64,000 nt of DNA from Spirochaeta isovalerica (GCF_014207565.1 NZ_JACHGJ010000011.1:19957-83956); one strand, 5' to 3'; shown: positions 1 through 8,573, numbered from the stretch's first letter. Numbers and translations are program-made. The notes: generated from the letters alone by a model not told the origin.

Positions 1-1
1 A

Positions 2-130
2 GAACCTGAACCTGAACCTGAACCTGAACCTGAACCTGAACCTGAACCTGAACCTGAACCTGAACCTGAACCTGAACCTGAACCTGAACCTGAACCTGAA
101 CCCGAACCCGAACCCGAACCCGAACCCGAA
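2..130 (+). repeat. Hexanucleotide tandem array (GAACCT)16 then (GAACCC)5
   Basis: Sixteen uninterrupted copies of GAACCT (2-97) run into five copies of GAACCC (98-127) and a final GAA. It is in frame and encodes Glu-Pro dipeptides. The third-base switch from CCT to CCC splits the array into two pure blocks, which suggests two rounds of slippage expansion. The array probably continues upstream of the window. Changes in copy number would keep the frame because the unit is six bases. Confidence 0.97.
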
Positions 131-493
131 GAAGATCTTAAAGGTAATCTTCTAGGTCTGATGCATTACCTCTCCGATCTGACAGACTACATGAGCGAAG
201 GTGCCCGGAAAAAGCTCGATGAAAAAGATATTACCCTGAAAATGGCAAAAGTCACATCAAAGCTTGAAGGCAAACACACATTGACTGAAATCGGAAACCT
301 CTACGACAGGAGAAAAAACCAGAGAAAAAATATAGATATCAACGATGATAAATTATTCTCTAGTTTTTCCTTCCTCACACGTATGACAGAAGAACATCCT
401 GATAACAAAGTAAAAAAAGCTCTGGTAAACAAAATGGACAATCTTCTGGAAAAAATCCGAAATCATAAAAAAGAAGAAAACGGAGAAGACTAG
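2..493 (+). CDS. C-terminal part of a protein with a Glu-Pro repeat (5' end outside the window)
   Basis: The frame is open from the first bases of the window to a TAG at 491-493, so this is the tail of a longer gene. The visible part starts with about 21 Glu-Pro dipeptides encoded by the hexamer array at 2-127, then two Glu and a charged, mostly helical domain of about 120 residues rich in Lys, Glu and Asp. An internal ATG at 161 has no convincing ribosome site and lies in the same frame as the repeat, so it is unlikely to be the true start. I do not recognise the C-terminal domain. EP repeats often act as stiff extended linkers between domains, including across the periplasm; that role is inference here. 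The gene converges on thyX, and the two stop codons share the CTAG at 490-493. Confidence 0.7.
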   Translation, partial: EPEPEPEPEPEPEPEPEPEPEPEPEPEPEPEPEPEPEPEPEPEEDLKGNLLGLMHYLSDLTDYMSEGARKKLDEKDITLKMAKVTSKLEGKHTLTEIGNLYDRRKNQRKNIDINDDKLFSSFSFLTRMTEEHPDNKVKKALVNKMDNLLEKIRNHKKEENGED

Positions 494-1326
494 AGCTGTC
501 TCCCCTCACTCAGTTTACTTTCAAAAAGGGTTTTGTCCCGTCCTTTCAGTCCGTGTTCTTCTCCTTCCAGCATTCTGCTAAGCGCCTTCAGTTCATCACG
601 GGAAAAACGAACGCTTCCTTTTATATACTGATCGAAAGCCTCAAAGGCGAGAGGACAGACTGTGGAAGCCGCCTGATACATGGCTTCTGCATAAACGCGT
701 ATTTCTTTCTGGGCATGGGCATCCATACGCAACCTGAGAAAATGAAAAAGATTATGAAGATCGATCTGCCAGTACCATTCCGTATAGAGACTGAGCGGCA
801 GATTGATTCTGGCAAGCTCTCTGGCAATATCCTGTTCCAGAAGCGATTCATAATTGCTGTAGACCCGTTTCTGATCTTCTTTAAAAAGCTCAATAACTTT
901 TTTCTTGATTTCTTCAGGAACTTCCTCTTCCGAACGCCCCTGCTTGTTATCGGAACTTTGAAAGGAAATATCAGCCAGTTCGGGAATGTAAAAATCATCG
1001 TTCATTACACTATAGCGCCCGGAAATTTCATTTAGCCTTGCCGTTCTGTGTCGGATCCATTGTCTGGCGACAAATAGAGGCATCTTACAGTGGAAAGTAA
1101 AAACGACCTGCTCAAAAGGAGATGTGTGGTCATTTCTCAGAAGATAGGTTATGAGTCCTTTATCTTCTCTGACGCTTTTTGTCCCTTTTCCATAGGATAC
1201 CCGGGCAGCCTGGACGATTCTTTCATCACTTCCCATATAATCGACAAGGCGGACAAACCCCTTGTTCAACACCGGAAATTCCTTATCCAGTATTTTCTCC
1301 GCTTCTTCTACAAAACAATGTGCCAT
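490..1326 (-). CDS. thyX: Flavin-dependent thymidylate synthase
   Basis: ThyX methylates dUMP to dTMP using methylene-tetrahydrofolate as carbon donor and FAD/NADPH as reductant, and replaces ThyA in organisms that have it. The family signature RHRX7S is present at residues 92-102 (RHR, seven residues, Ser) and continues into GRYS. The 278 aa length is near the upper end of the usual range. The ATG at 1326-1324 overlaps the stop of the upstream yigZ-type gene (TAATG), indicating translational coupling. The gene ends head to head with the Glu-Pro repeat gene. No dihydrofolate reductase or thyA is visible in the window. Confidence 0.95.
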   Translation of the reverse strand: MAHCFVEEAEKILDKEFPVLNKGFVRLVDYMGSDERIVQAARVSYGKGTKSVREDKGLITYLLRNDHTSPFEQVVFTFHCKMPLFVARQWIRHRTARLNEISGRYSVMNDDFYIPELADISFQSSDNKQGRSEEEVPEEIKKKVIELFKEDQKRVYSNYESLLEQDIARELARINLPLSLYTEWYWQIDLHNLFHFLRLRMDAHAQKEIRVYAEAMYQAASTVCPLAFEAFDQYIKGSVRFSRDELKALSRMLEGEEHGLKGRDKTLFESKLSEGRQL

Positions 1327-1943
1327 TAGCAGCTACCTTCCTCAAAAAAGCCGGGGGATATCTCTCCCCGTGAAATATCTCTTATCTTTTCCGCAAACAG
1401 GTCTTTTTCATCCATAGGGATTTGAGTCCTTATGGTGATTCCCGTGGAAAATTCTTCCTCCACATTCAAAGCGCCCACATCTGCGAGTATTTTCTTGACT
1501 CCGTCAAACAAGCTGTAATCCAGAGTGAAGACAGTCTTTATTGTATAGATTTTTTCTTTAACAGGTAATGCCTCGAGAACATTTTTTGCCGATTGTCCGT
1601 AAGCGCTGACAAGTCCGCCCGTTCCAAGTTTCGTTCCTCCGAAATATCTGGTTACGGTTAAAAGGACATCTGTCAAACCGCTTCCCTTCAGAACTTCATA
1701 TACGGGACGTCCCGCCGTTCCGTGCGGCTCCCCGTCGTCACTAAGCCCCGACATGGCACGATCATCTCCCGTAAAGAATGCATACACCACATGCCGGCAT
1801 CCGGGATAGGAATCGCGAATTTCCCGGATTCGTTTTTTAACCTCTTCCTGCCCTGTCAGAGGTTCGACAGTGGCAATAAACCGGGATTTTTTCATCTCAT
1901 ACTCAATGGTATGTTTTTTTGCTGGAATTTTTATTTTTTCCAT
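1326..1943 (-). CDS. yigZ: IMPACT/YigZ family protein (UPF0029)
   Basis: This 205 aa protein has the UPF0029/IMPACT fold. Clear family motifs are KKSRFIA near residue 18, SDDGEPHGTAGRP near residue 68 and RYFGGTKLGTGGL near residue 98. The family is linked to translation-stress control in eukaryotes and is of uncertain function in bacteria. The N-terminus aligns well with E. coli YigZ, which supports the ATG at 1943. There is no Shine-Dalgarno sequence before it; a TAAAAT box lies six bases upstream. It is cotranscribed with thyX (one-base stop/start overlap). Its start abuts the divergent nfeD start in the palindrome CATATG. Confidence 0.9.
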   Translation of the reverse strand: MEKIKIPAKKHTIEYEMKKSRFIATVEPLTGQEEVKKRIREIRDSYPGCRHVVYAFFTGDDRAMSGLSDDGEPHGTAGRPVYEVLKGSGLTDVLLTVTRYFGGTKLGTGGLVSAYGQSAKNVLEALPVKEKIYTIKTVFTLDYSLFDGVKKILADVGALNVEEEFSTGITIRTQIPMDEKDLFAEKIRDISRGEISPGFFEEGSC

Positions 1944-2417
1944 ATGATTATTTTAATTATGAATCTCTATATTTTAATATGGTTTGCCCTTGGGATTATT
2001 TTCATTATATCAGAATTATTTATTCCGGGCTTTACTATTTTTTTCTTCGGCTGCGGGGCTTTACTCACCGCCGTGACCGGTTTGATTTTTCCTTCTGTCG
2101 CTCAGAGTTACGTCATTCAACTGATTATCTGGCTGACTTCCTCGATCCTCTCACTCGTCTTCCTGAGAAGAAAATTTTCCAAAACCTTCACCGGGAAAAT
2201 TCACAAAAACCAAACAGACAGCTTCATAGGAGAACAGGCTGTCGTCATAGACGATATCGGAGAAAAGACACCGGGGCGGATAAGCATACTGGGAACGACC
2301 TGGAAGGCCGAATCATCCGATGGATCCAGATTTTACAAAAAAGACAAAGTCCGTATTGTAAAGCGGAAAGAGTCTGAGAGCCTCACATTTATCGTAGAAA
2401 GATTTACTGATGATTAA
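1944..2417 (+). CDS. NfeD-like membrane protein
   Basis: A 157 aa protein with hydrophobic segments over roughly residues 4-70 and a C-terminal soluble beta domain of about 75 residues, containing a 'GEQAVVIDDI...PGRISILGTTWKAES' type OB-fold sequence typical of NfeD. NfeD proteins are partners of SPFH (stomatin/slipin/flotillin) proteins in the membrane, and two such genes follow 22 bp downstream, so an operon is very likely. The first ATG (1944) has no Shine-Dalgarno sequence; a second in-frame ATG at 1959 is possible. An upstream extension of this frame runs antisense to yigZ and is not credible. Confidence 0.85.
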   Translation: MIILIMNLYILIWFALGIIFIISELFIPGFTIFFFGCGALLTAVTGLIFPSVAQSYVIQLIIWLTSSILSLVFLRRKFSKTFTGKIHKNQTDSFIGEQAVVIDDIGEKTPGRISILGTTWKAESSDGSRFYKKDKVRIVKRKESESLTFIVERFTDD

Positions 2418-2439
2418 GAATTATATAAAGGAGTTGTGA

Positions 2440-3357
2440 ATGGAATTAATACCGCTGATTATTATATCAGCCCTAGTGATTATCATCCTGTTCAAGATGA
2501 TCCGCATCGTTCCCGAACAGGAAGCATGGATTATCGAGGAATTCGGAAAATTCAAAAAAGAATTGGGTGCCGGATTGCATTTTGTAATCCCGGTTATTCA
2601 GAGAGTCGCCTATAAGCTCGAACTGAGAGAGGAAGTGATCGACGTTATGCCTCAGATCTGCATAACAAGAGACAATGTGCAGATAACTGTTGACGGAATT
2701 TTATATCTCAAAGTAATCGATCCTCAGAAAGCCAGTTACGGCATTGAAAATTACCGGTTTGCAACAGCTCAGCTCGCACAGACCACAATGAGATCGGAAA
2801 TCGGAAAAATCGAGCTGGATAACACTTTTTCCGAAAGAAATTCTATCAATAATGCTGTTGTGAAAAGCGTAGATGAGGCAAGTGACCCCTGGGGTATTAA
2901 AGTTACCCGGTATGAAATTAAAAACCTCGATCCTCCGGAATCCGTTGAAAAAGCCATGGAAAGGCAAATGACCGCTGAAAGAGAGAAAAGAGCTGATGTT
3001 CTTGAAAGCGATGGTGTAAAACAGGCTGCCATCAACGAATCAAAAGGAGCGAGAGAGGAAGCTATAAACCGGAGTAAAGGTGAAAAGCAGAAGAAGATCA
3101 ATGTCGCCGACGGAAAAGCAAGAGCAATAGAACTCCAGGCTGAAGCAACGGCGGAAGGAATAAGGCTGATCGCCCAGGCTATCAATAAGCCCAACGGAGA
3201 TAAGGCCAGATCCATGAGAATATTCCAGCAGTATTTATCTCAGCTTGGAACGATTCTCAAGAATTCCAAAACTCAGGTCATTCCTCTGGAAGCAGCACAG
3301 CTCAAATCTCTTTTCAAAACGGTTATTCCGGCTTTGTCAGATAAGGAGGCCAAGTAA
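2440..3357 (+). CDS. SPFH-domain (stomatin/slipin-type) membrane protein, copy 1
   Basis: A 305 aa protein with an N-terminal membrane anchor (residues 1-20), an SPFH/band-7 domain (about 22-190; QEAWIIEEFGKFKKELGAGLH and the TTMRSEIGKIELD signature), then a long Ala/Glu/Lys-rich coiled coil (about 175-235). Such proteins oligomerise in lipid microdomains and often act with NfeD and membrane proteases. The ATG is preceded by AAGGAG with good spacing. It lies just downstream of nfeD, and its stop overlaps the start of the second SPFH gene (TAATG), so all three are probably translated together. The organism-level function is not established from sequence. Confidence 0.92.
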   Translation: MELIPLIIISALVIIILFKMIRIVPEQEAWIIEEFGKFKKELGAGLHFVIPVIQRVAYKLELREEVIDVMPQICITRDNVQITVDGILYLKVIDPQKASYGIENYRFATAQLAQTTMRSEIGKIELDNTFSERNSINNAVVKSVDEASDPWGIKVTRYEIKNLDPPESVEKAMERQMTAEREKRADVLESDGVKQAAINESKGAREEAINRSKGEKQKKINVADGKARAIELQAEATAEGIRLIAQAINKPNGDKARSMRIFQQYLSQLGTILKNSKTQVIPLEAAQLKSLFKTVIPALSDKEAK

Positions 3358-4289
3358 TGCTCAGTAATATAGTAATAATCATTCTTCTGGTCATTCTTGG
3401 AATAGCCATACTGCGCAGTATCAGAATCGTTCCGGCCAAAAAAGCCTTTGTTGTAGAGAGACTGGGAAAATACTGTAAAACCATGGAAGCCGGTTTCCAT
3501 ATTCTGGTACCCTTTATCGACAAGGTGGCATACAAGCACTCCCTGAAAGAGAAAGCTCTCGACGTCCCCATACAGCCCTGCTTTACACAGGACAACGTCA
3601 AGGTCATGGTTGACGGCGTGGTTTACATGCGCGTTGTCGATCCCAAAAAAGCCAGTTACGGAATTACCAAAAGAGTTAAAACGCCTCATCTGACTGATTA
3701 TGAATACGCCACGATTCAACTAGCCCAGACAACCATGAGATCCGTCATCGGCAAACTGGAACTGGACAGGACTTTCGAGGAGAGAGATTCGATCAACGCG
3801 GAGATAGTCAGAGATGTAGACGAAGCTACGAATCCCTGGGGAATTACGGTTTCCCGATATGAAATCCAGAATATCAAAGTTCCCGACAGCATTTTAACCA
3901 CTATGGAAAAACAGATGCAGGCCGAGAGGATCCGGAGAGCTGTCATTCTTGAAAGCGAGGGATCGATGGAAGCAAGAATCAACCGCTCCATCGGAGATAT
4001 GGAAAAAGCCATCAATGAAAGTGAAGGGGAAAAGCAGAAAATGATCAACGAAGCCGAAGGAAAGGCTTCAGAGATCAGAGCCCTTTCTCGGGCAACGGCG
4101 ATCAGTTTAGCCAAAGTGGCGTCAGCAATAGGACAGGAAAACGGTGAGGATGCCGTATCTCTTCAGCTGACCGAAAGCTATTTTGAAGAGCTTAACAATC
4201 TGGCGAAAAGTGATACGGAAGTCATTCTTCCCGTCGACATGACCAATATCAAAGAGATCGAAAACCGAATCAAAGATTTTATTAAATAA
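3357..4289 (+). CDS. SPFH-domain (stomatin/slipin-type) membrane protein, copy 2
   Basis: A 310 aa paralogue of the preceding gene with the same layout: membrane anchor (1-20), SPFH domain (KKAFVVERLGKY; TTMRSVIGKLELD) and an Ala/Glu-rich coiled coil (about 185-255). The two share long stretches but differ in an insertion near residues 100-115 of this copy (ITKRVKTPHLTDYEY region) and in their C-termini. Tandem paralogues suggest a hetero-oligomer, as for HflK/HflC or paired flotillins; this is inference. The start overlaps the previous stop, and the gene is followed by a GC-rich hairpin. Confidence 0.92.
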   Translation: MLSNIVIIILLVILGIAILRSIRIVPAKKAFVVERLGKYCKTMEAGFHILVPFIDKVAYKHSLKEKALDVPIQPCFTQDNVKVMVDGVVYMRVVDPKKASYGITKRVKTPHLTDYEYATIQLAQTTMRSVIGKLELDRTFEERDSINAEIVRDVDEATNPWGITVSRYEIQNIKVPDSILTTMEKQMQAERIRRAVILESEGSMEARINRSIGDMEKAINESEGEKQKMINEAEGKASEIRALSRATAISLAKVASAIGQENGEDAVSLQLTESYFEELNNLAKSDTEVILPVDMTNIKEIENRIKDFIK

Positions 4290-4300
4290 TAAACCATTCC

Positions 4301-4335
4301 GGCCGGCAGCGTGAAAATCTGCCGGCCTCTAATTT
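4301..4335 (+). terminator. Hairpin terminator after the nfeD-stomatin operon
   Basis: A perfect 9-bp GC-rich stem (GGCCGGCAG at 4301-4309, CTGCCGGCC at 4319-4327) with a 9-nt loop starts 11 bp after the stop codon of the second stomatin gene. The following T tract is interrupted, so termination strength is uncertain. Confidence 0.65.
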
Positions 4336-4533
4336 AAAAATATTGTTGACAGATAAAAATACTTATAATTAGACATTTGACGTTTTTTATGTTATCTTAT
4401 CCATGTATTAATTTATAAAATAAAACTCACAATTACATACACAACTGACTTTCTCTATATTAGTATTTATTATATCTACTTTCTGTCTTAATCGTGAATT
4501 GTGAAGTTATCGGAATAGTATCGAGGAGAATTC

Positions 4534-5955
4534 GTGTTAAAAAAGCAGTTTCCCAAAGTTCATTACTACGATCAGGACTTTGTCGATATATATAACAGAA
4601 CATGGGCATGGACACAGGATGTATGGAAAAAAGGTACTCCCGAAAACGGTTTCGGAAGTACTTATATGTCGCATCAGGACGATTCCGTCATCAATCAATT
4701 CGATACCTGTTTTTCATCTTTTTTTCTGGTATACAGCAATAAAGTTTATGATCCCGCCAAACAGCTGGATATTTTTTATTCAAAACAGGAAGAAAACGGC
4801 GCCATAAGAAGCATGTACTCAATAGACGACGGTAAACCTGTTTTTACTGAAGGAAACCCCGAGTCTGTCATGCCTCCCCTTTTCGCCTGGGCCGAGTACA
4901 ATATCTTTCACAAAGTCGGACAGAAAAAACGAATTAAAGAAATCATGCCTGCGCTCGAACAGTACTATGACTGGCTTGAAAGCGAATTCATGGATGATTC
5001 GGGTATGTATTCCGTGCCTCTCGAGGCGACAACCATGATTAATTCACCAAGAGACAAGATGTATTATCCCGTTGATTTTAACAGCCAGCAGGCTCTCAAC
5101 AGTCTATACATGTCAGCACTTGGCGATATATTGAATGACAAGGATCTGAGTTTCCGTTATAAAAGAAAATATTTTGCCTTGAAAACCCGTATCAATTCAC
5201 AGATGTGGGACGATGTAACCGGCCTCTATCTCGATCTGGATAAAAACAGAGAAAGAATTCAGGTAAAAACCATTGCTTCATTCTGGCCTTTACTTGCAGA
5301 GATACCCAATGAAGAAAAACTTGAACAGCTGATAGCCCATCTGAAAAACCCGGACACTTTCGGTACTGATAATCCATTCCCCTCACTGGCAGCTGACGAA
5401 CCCGCTTTTTCTGAAAACGGAGAAGGTTACAGAGGTTCAGTTTTTCCGGTATTCACATTTATGGTTATCAAAGGTCTGGAAAAGTACGGTCAATACGATC
5501 TGGCAAGGGAATGCTCAATCCGTCATATGTATTATATACTCGATACCTTTCACCCTGAAAGCGGAAAAAAGGGGTCCCTCTGGGAAGCCTACAAGCCCAT
5601 GAAAGACGGTCCGGCTATCTGGACAGGTAAAGAAGATTTTAACAGGGAACTCTTCATTCCTGCTGCTGCACTCTCCACTCTCTCTTTAATGATAGAGAAT
5701 GTTGTGGGGCTGTTTATTTCTCTACCGAGGAAAACAGTAGACTGGATCATTCCCACACTGGAATTAATGGGTATTGAAGATCTTTCCTTGAAAAGAAATT
5801 ACATTACCATATTGAGTAATAAGAGTTCGAGAGGATGGGAAATCAGACTCGAATCTGAAAAGCTATACTATTTTACAATTGATTTGATCGGAAGCAAGAA
5901 GAAAACGCTTCCCATTCCTTCGGGAAAATGTTCCATGCTGATCGAAAAGCTTTAA
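4534..5955 (+). CDS. Glycoside hydrolase of the six-hairpin (GH37/GH63-like) type
   Basis: A 473 aa cytoplasmic protein without a signal peptide. The pattern of repeated helical segments ending in aromatic and acidic motifs (MPPLFAWAEY near 110, an SPRDKMYYPVDFNSQQ region near 170, GSLWEAYKP near 350) fits an (alpha/alpha)6-barrel sugar hydrolase related to trehalase and mannosylglycerate hydrolase. Substrate cannot be assigned; a compatible-solute or trehalose-like sugar is a guess. The classical trehalase signature PGGRFxExYxWDxY is absent. The start is GTG at 4534 with GAGGAG 5 bases upstream. The gene stands alone between two terminators. The 244-bp gap before it is AT-rich; TTGACA (4346) and TATAAT (4364) occur there but only 12 bp apart. 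Confidence 0.65.
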   Translation: MLKKQFPKVHYYDQDFVDIYNRTWAWTQDVWKKGTPENGFGSTYMSHQDDSVINQFDTCFSSFFLVYSNKVYDPAKQLDIFYSKQEENGAIRSMYSIDDGKPVFTEGNPESVMPPLFAWAEYNIFHKVGQKKRIKEIMPALEQYYDWLESEFMDDSGMYSVPLEATTMINSPRDKMYYPVDFNSQQALNSLYMSALGDILNDKDLSFRYKRKYFALKTRINSQMWDDVTGLYLDLDKNRERIQVKTIASFWPLLAEIPNEEKLEQLIAHLKNPDTFGTDNPFPSLAADEPAFSENGEGYRGSVFPVFTFMVIKGLEKYGQYDLARECSIRHMYYILDTFHPESGKKGSLWEAYKPMKDGPAIWTGKEDFNRELFIPAAALSTLSLMIENVVGLFISLPRKTVDWIIPTLELMGIEDLSLKRNYITILSNKSSRGWEIRLESEKLYYFTIDLIGSKKKTLPIPSGKCSMLIEKL

Positions 5956-5960
5956 TAAAA

Positions 5961-5990
5961 AACGCCTCTTTTTGAGGCATTTTTTATTTA
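5961..5990. terminator. Bidirectional terminator between the hydrolase gene and recR
   Basis: A short stem GCCTC/GAGGC (5964-5968, 5974-5978) is flanked by A and T runs on both sides, so it can end the hydrolase transcript on the plus strand and the dnaX-ybaB-recR transcript on the minus strand. Confidence 0.8.
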
Positions 5991-6575
5991 TAATTCCCGC
6001 CTGCCCTTAAAGGCTCTACTGATACTCAATTTATCGGCGTATTCAAAATCACCACCGACCGGAATCCCTGAAGCGATCCTCGTTATGCTTATCGCGCTTT
6101 CCTTAAACATCTGTGCAATAAATAAAGCCGTTGAATCCCCTTCAAGCGTAGGGTTTGTGGCGATGATGATTTCCTCTATACTATTTTTCTTGACTCTCTC
6201 CGCCAGTCTTCCCAGTTGCAGTTCTTCCGGACCTATGCCATCTAAAGGAGACAGGACGCCATTGATAACGTGAAACAGCCCATGGAATTCACCGGTTGAA
6301 TCAATAGTCAGAACATCCTGGGGCTGTTCTACGACACAGAGTATCGATCTGTCACGAGAGAGTGAGCTGCATATGTGACATATATCATCTTCTGTATAAT
6401 TGCCGCATTCGGGGCAGGGATGTATTCTATCCTGAATCTCCATAATCTCAAGCCCAAGCGTTTCATTGAAACCCCTCTGACTTCCAAGCAGATAATAAGC
6501 GATTCTGGAAGCGCTTTTCTTTCCAACCCCGGGAAGCTTTGAAAGGTTTTTAATGAGAAGATCGAGACTGTCCAT
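5988..6575 (-). CDS. recR: Recombination mediator RecR
   Basis: RecR works with RecO (and RecF) to load RecA on gapped, SSB-coated DNA. The 195 aa protein has an N-terminal helix-hairpin-helix (LSKLPGVGKKSASRIA, residues 11-26), a four-Cys zinc motif (C54, C57, C66, C69) and a C-terminal Toprim domain (roughly 79-175, with EQPQD and the NPTLEGD acidic motif). The start overlaps the ybaB stop (TGATG), so the two are translationally coupled. It is the last gene of the ffs-dnaX-ybaB-recR cluster, an order also seen in Bacillus. Confidence 0.97.
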   Translation of the reverse strand: MDSLDLLIKNLSKLPGVGKKSASRIAYYLLGSQRGFNETLGLEIMEIQDRIHPCPECGNYTEDDICHICSSLSRDRSILCVVEQPQDVLTIDSTGEFHGLFHVINGVLSPLDGIGPEELQLGRLAERVKKNSIEEIIIATNPTLEGDSTALFIAQMFKESAISITRIASGIPVGGDFEYADKLSISRAFKGRREL

Positions 6576-6889
6576 CAGAAACCGGCCATTCCTGGAGGTA
6601 TGTTGAGGTCTCCCGCCATTTCCGTTTTTATTTTTTCTTTTATATTTATACTGGCAGCCACAAAAGCTGACTTTATCAGATCTTCAAGCATCGTAATGTC
6701 GCGGGGATCCACGCAGAGAGGATCGAGTTTAACCGACTGTACTTCCATCTGTCCGTTGATAACGACTTCCACAAGATTTCCGCCGGCATTACCACTGGCC
6801 GTTATATTCTTCAGTTTCTCCTGCATATCTCCCATTTTAGACTGCACGTCCTGAAGATTTTTCATAAAATCCATTGGATTGAAATTCAT
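6575..6889 (-). CDS. ybaB: YbaB/EbfC nucleoid-associated protein
   Basis: A 104 aa YbaB/EbfC family protein that binds DNA as a homodimer; the Borrelia homologue EbfC is a nucleoid-associated protein. The Met-rich N-terminus (NPMDFMKNLQDVQSKM) and the central beta sheet (VEVVINGQMEVQSVKLDP) are typical. It sits between dnaX and recR, with AGAGGTG as ribosome site before the ATG at 6889 and a stop/start overlap with recR. Confidence 0.95.
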   Translation of the reverse strand: MNFNPMDFMKNLQDVQSKMGDMQEKLKNITASGNAGGNLVEVVINGQMEVQSVKLDPLCVDPRDITMLEDLIKSAFVAASINIKEKIKTEMAGDLNIPPGMAGF

Positions 6890-8566
6890 TTATTCACCTC
6901 TGATCAGTTGTCCCCTGAATACTGATTTGACAAGATCGATCTGGGGATCTGATTCCTCTTTCTTTTCCTGCTCTTCCACGTTGCTTACCGTTTCAATTCT
7001 GATGTCTTTATCGAAAAGCTTTTTCATCTCATCGATAATGAAACTCGATTCCCGGTTAACAAAAGAGGATTCAAAAAGCGACCGGAAAGTCAAAGTCAGA
7101 ATTTTATCGTTCAGCTCCCATCTCTGAGCTTTGCTCAAAGCGGCGTAAAGAGACATATTTGCTGATTTCAAGTGTTTCAATAATCTGTTTTTCAATTCGA
7201 CCGAACTGAGTTCCGGTTCCCCGGCAGGCTCTTCTTCCGGCTGAGCAACGATCCTTTCCTGTACCGGAACGGAGGGGCTTTCATTTTTTCTGAACTTACT
7301 GAAAAACTCACTGGCCGCCTGGCCGCTGTCCTGCGGTTTCTCAAAGCCCGTTTCCTCAATTACCGATTGCTTTACCGGAGCTGTCGGCGTTACTGACGTA
7401 CCTGACCCGGGAGAGATGCTACCTGTAACAAGTTCATTTCTCAGCATACCGATATTATTCATTATCGCTTCAGGACTGATGTATACCGCAAGCGATGACA
7501 TTTTGCTTAAAAGGATATCGAGTTCAAAACGCTGATTCAGAGAATAGCGAATATCTCTGTAAAGTTGAAAAGTCAAGTCTACGGCATATTCGAGCTGCTG
7601 CACCGAAAAGGAATCAATAACTTTCCGGGAAAACCTTTCGATATTGAAACCGAGTAGTGATTCCTTGCGAATATTGTGCTTGATAAAAAGTATATGACGG
7701 AAATATTCCGAAAGATCTATTACAAACTGTTCGATGGCAACACCTGTGTTGAGAATCGTTTCTCCATATTCAATGACATCCGCCGCTTTCCCGTCGGCCA
7801 TAAGTTCGGCAAGCTCATTCATCTGATCGAGACCGACCAGACCCAGCTTCTCGCGTATTTTCTCAAGAGTCAGTTCACCTTCGGAGAACGAAACGACCTG
7901 ATCGTACAAAGTATAGGCATCGCGAAGCGATCCCGTTGCCTCTTTGGCAATCCAGAAGAGCGCGTCATCTTCATATTTCAACCCGGATTCATCGGATATC
8001 GATGCCAGAAGCTCTTTAATGACATCAGTGGATATAAGACGGAAATTAAACTGCTGGCAGCGGGATTTTATTGTCGCCGGCACTTTATGAATTTCCGTAG
8101 TGGCGAAGATGAATACAATATAGGGGGGTGGTTCTTCAATAGTTTTCAACAGCGCGTTAAAAGCACTGTTTGAAAGCATGTGGACCTCATCGATAATATA
8201 AATCTTAAATTTGGAATTGCTGGGAGCAAAAAGAACTTCATCTTTGATCTCGCGAATATCGTTGACGCCCGTATTCGACGCACCGTCGATCTCTATGACG
8301 TCAAGGGAATTGCCCTGAGCAATTTCTTTGCAGTTCGTACATGTACCGCAGGGATCCGCCGTCGGACCGTTCAGACAATTTAAAGATTTTGCGAGTATCC
8401 GCGCTGATGAGGTTTTACCTACCCCTCTGGGCCCGGAAAAGAGATAGGCGTGGGCTATTCTCTCTGTTTCGATGGAACGTCTCAGTGTCGCCGCGACAAA
8501 TTCCTGACCGGAGAGTTCGTCCAGCTTCTGAGGTCTCTTTCTGCTAGCTGTTACTTCGTATGCCAT
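6890..8566 (-). CDS. dnaX: DNA polymerase III subunit gamma/tau
   Basis: DnaX is the ATPase of the clamp loader that places the DnaN ring on DNA. The 558 aa protein has Walker A (GPRGVGKTSSA, about 45-55), a zinc module (Cys at about 64, 73, 76 and 79), the DEVHMLS Walker B/sensor region and SRC box (SRCQQFNF). The C-terminal third is a low-complexity linker followed by a small tau-like domain. No slippery frameshift sequence like that of E. coli dnaX was seen, so only the full-length form is predicted. The ATG follows directly on the T-run of ffs; AAGGGG inside the 3' strand of ffs (8574-8579) serves as ribosome site. Confidence 0.96.
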   Translation of the reverse strand: MAYEVTASRKRPQKLDELSGQEFVAATLRRSIETERIAHAYLFSGPRGVGKTSSARILAKSLNCLNGPTADPCGTCTNCKEIAQGNSLDVIEIDGASNTGVNDIREIKDEVLFAPSNSKFKIYIIDEVHMLSNSAFNALLKTIEEPPPYIVFIFATTEIHKVPATIKSRCQQFNFRLISTDVIKELLASISDESGLKYEDDALFWIAKEATGSLRDAYTLYDQVVSFSEGELTLEKIREKLGLVGLDQMNELAELMADGKAADVIEYGETILNTGVAIEQFVIDLSEYFRHILFIKHNIRKESLLGFNIERFSRKVIDSFSVQQLEYAVDLTFQLYRDIRYSLNQRFELDILLSKMSSLAVYISPEAIMNNIGMLRNELVTGSISPGSGTSVTPTAPVKQSVIEETGFEKPQDSGQAASEFFSKFRKNESPSVPVQERIVAQPEEEPAGEPELSSVELKNRLLKHLKSANMSLYAALSKAQRWELNDKILTLTFRSLFESSFVNRESSFIIDEMKKLFDKDIRIETVSNVEEQEKKEESDPQIDLVKSVFRGQLIRGE

Positions 8567-8573
8567 AAAAAAA

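Noticed and set aside
2-130. CRISPR-like array at the window start
   Set aside because: The units are six bases with no spacers; it is a coding microsatellite-type repeat.
553-1035. 160-codon plus-strand ORF inside thyX
   Set aside because: Antisense to the ThyX signature region; no ribosome site and no recognisable domain.
4346-4369. TTGACA and TATAAT upstream of the glycoside hydrolase gene
   Set aside because: The boxes are only 12 bp apart, too close for a normal sigma-70 promoter; not annotated as one.
6890-8566. Programmed frameshift in dnaX giving a gamma form
   Set aside because: No A-AAA-AAG-type slippery run with downstream stem was seen.
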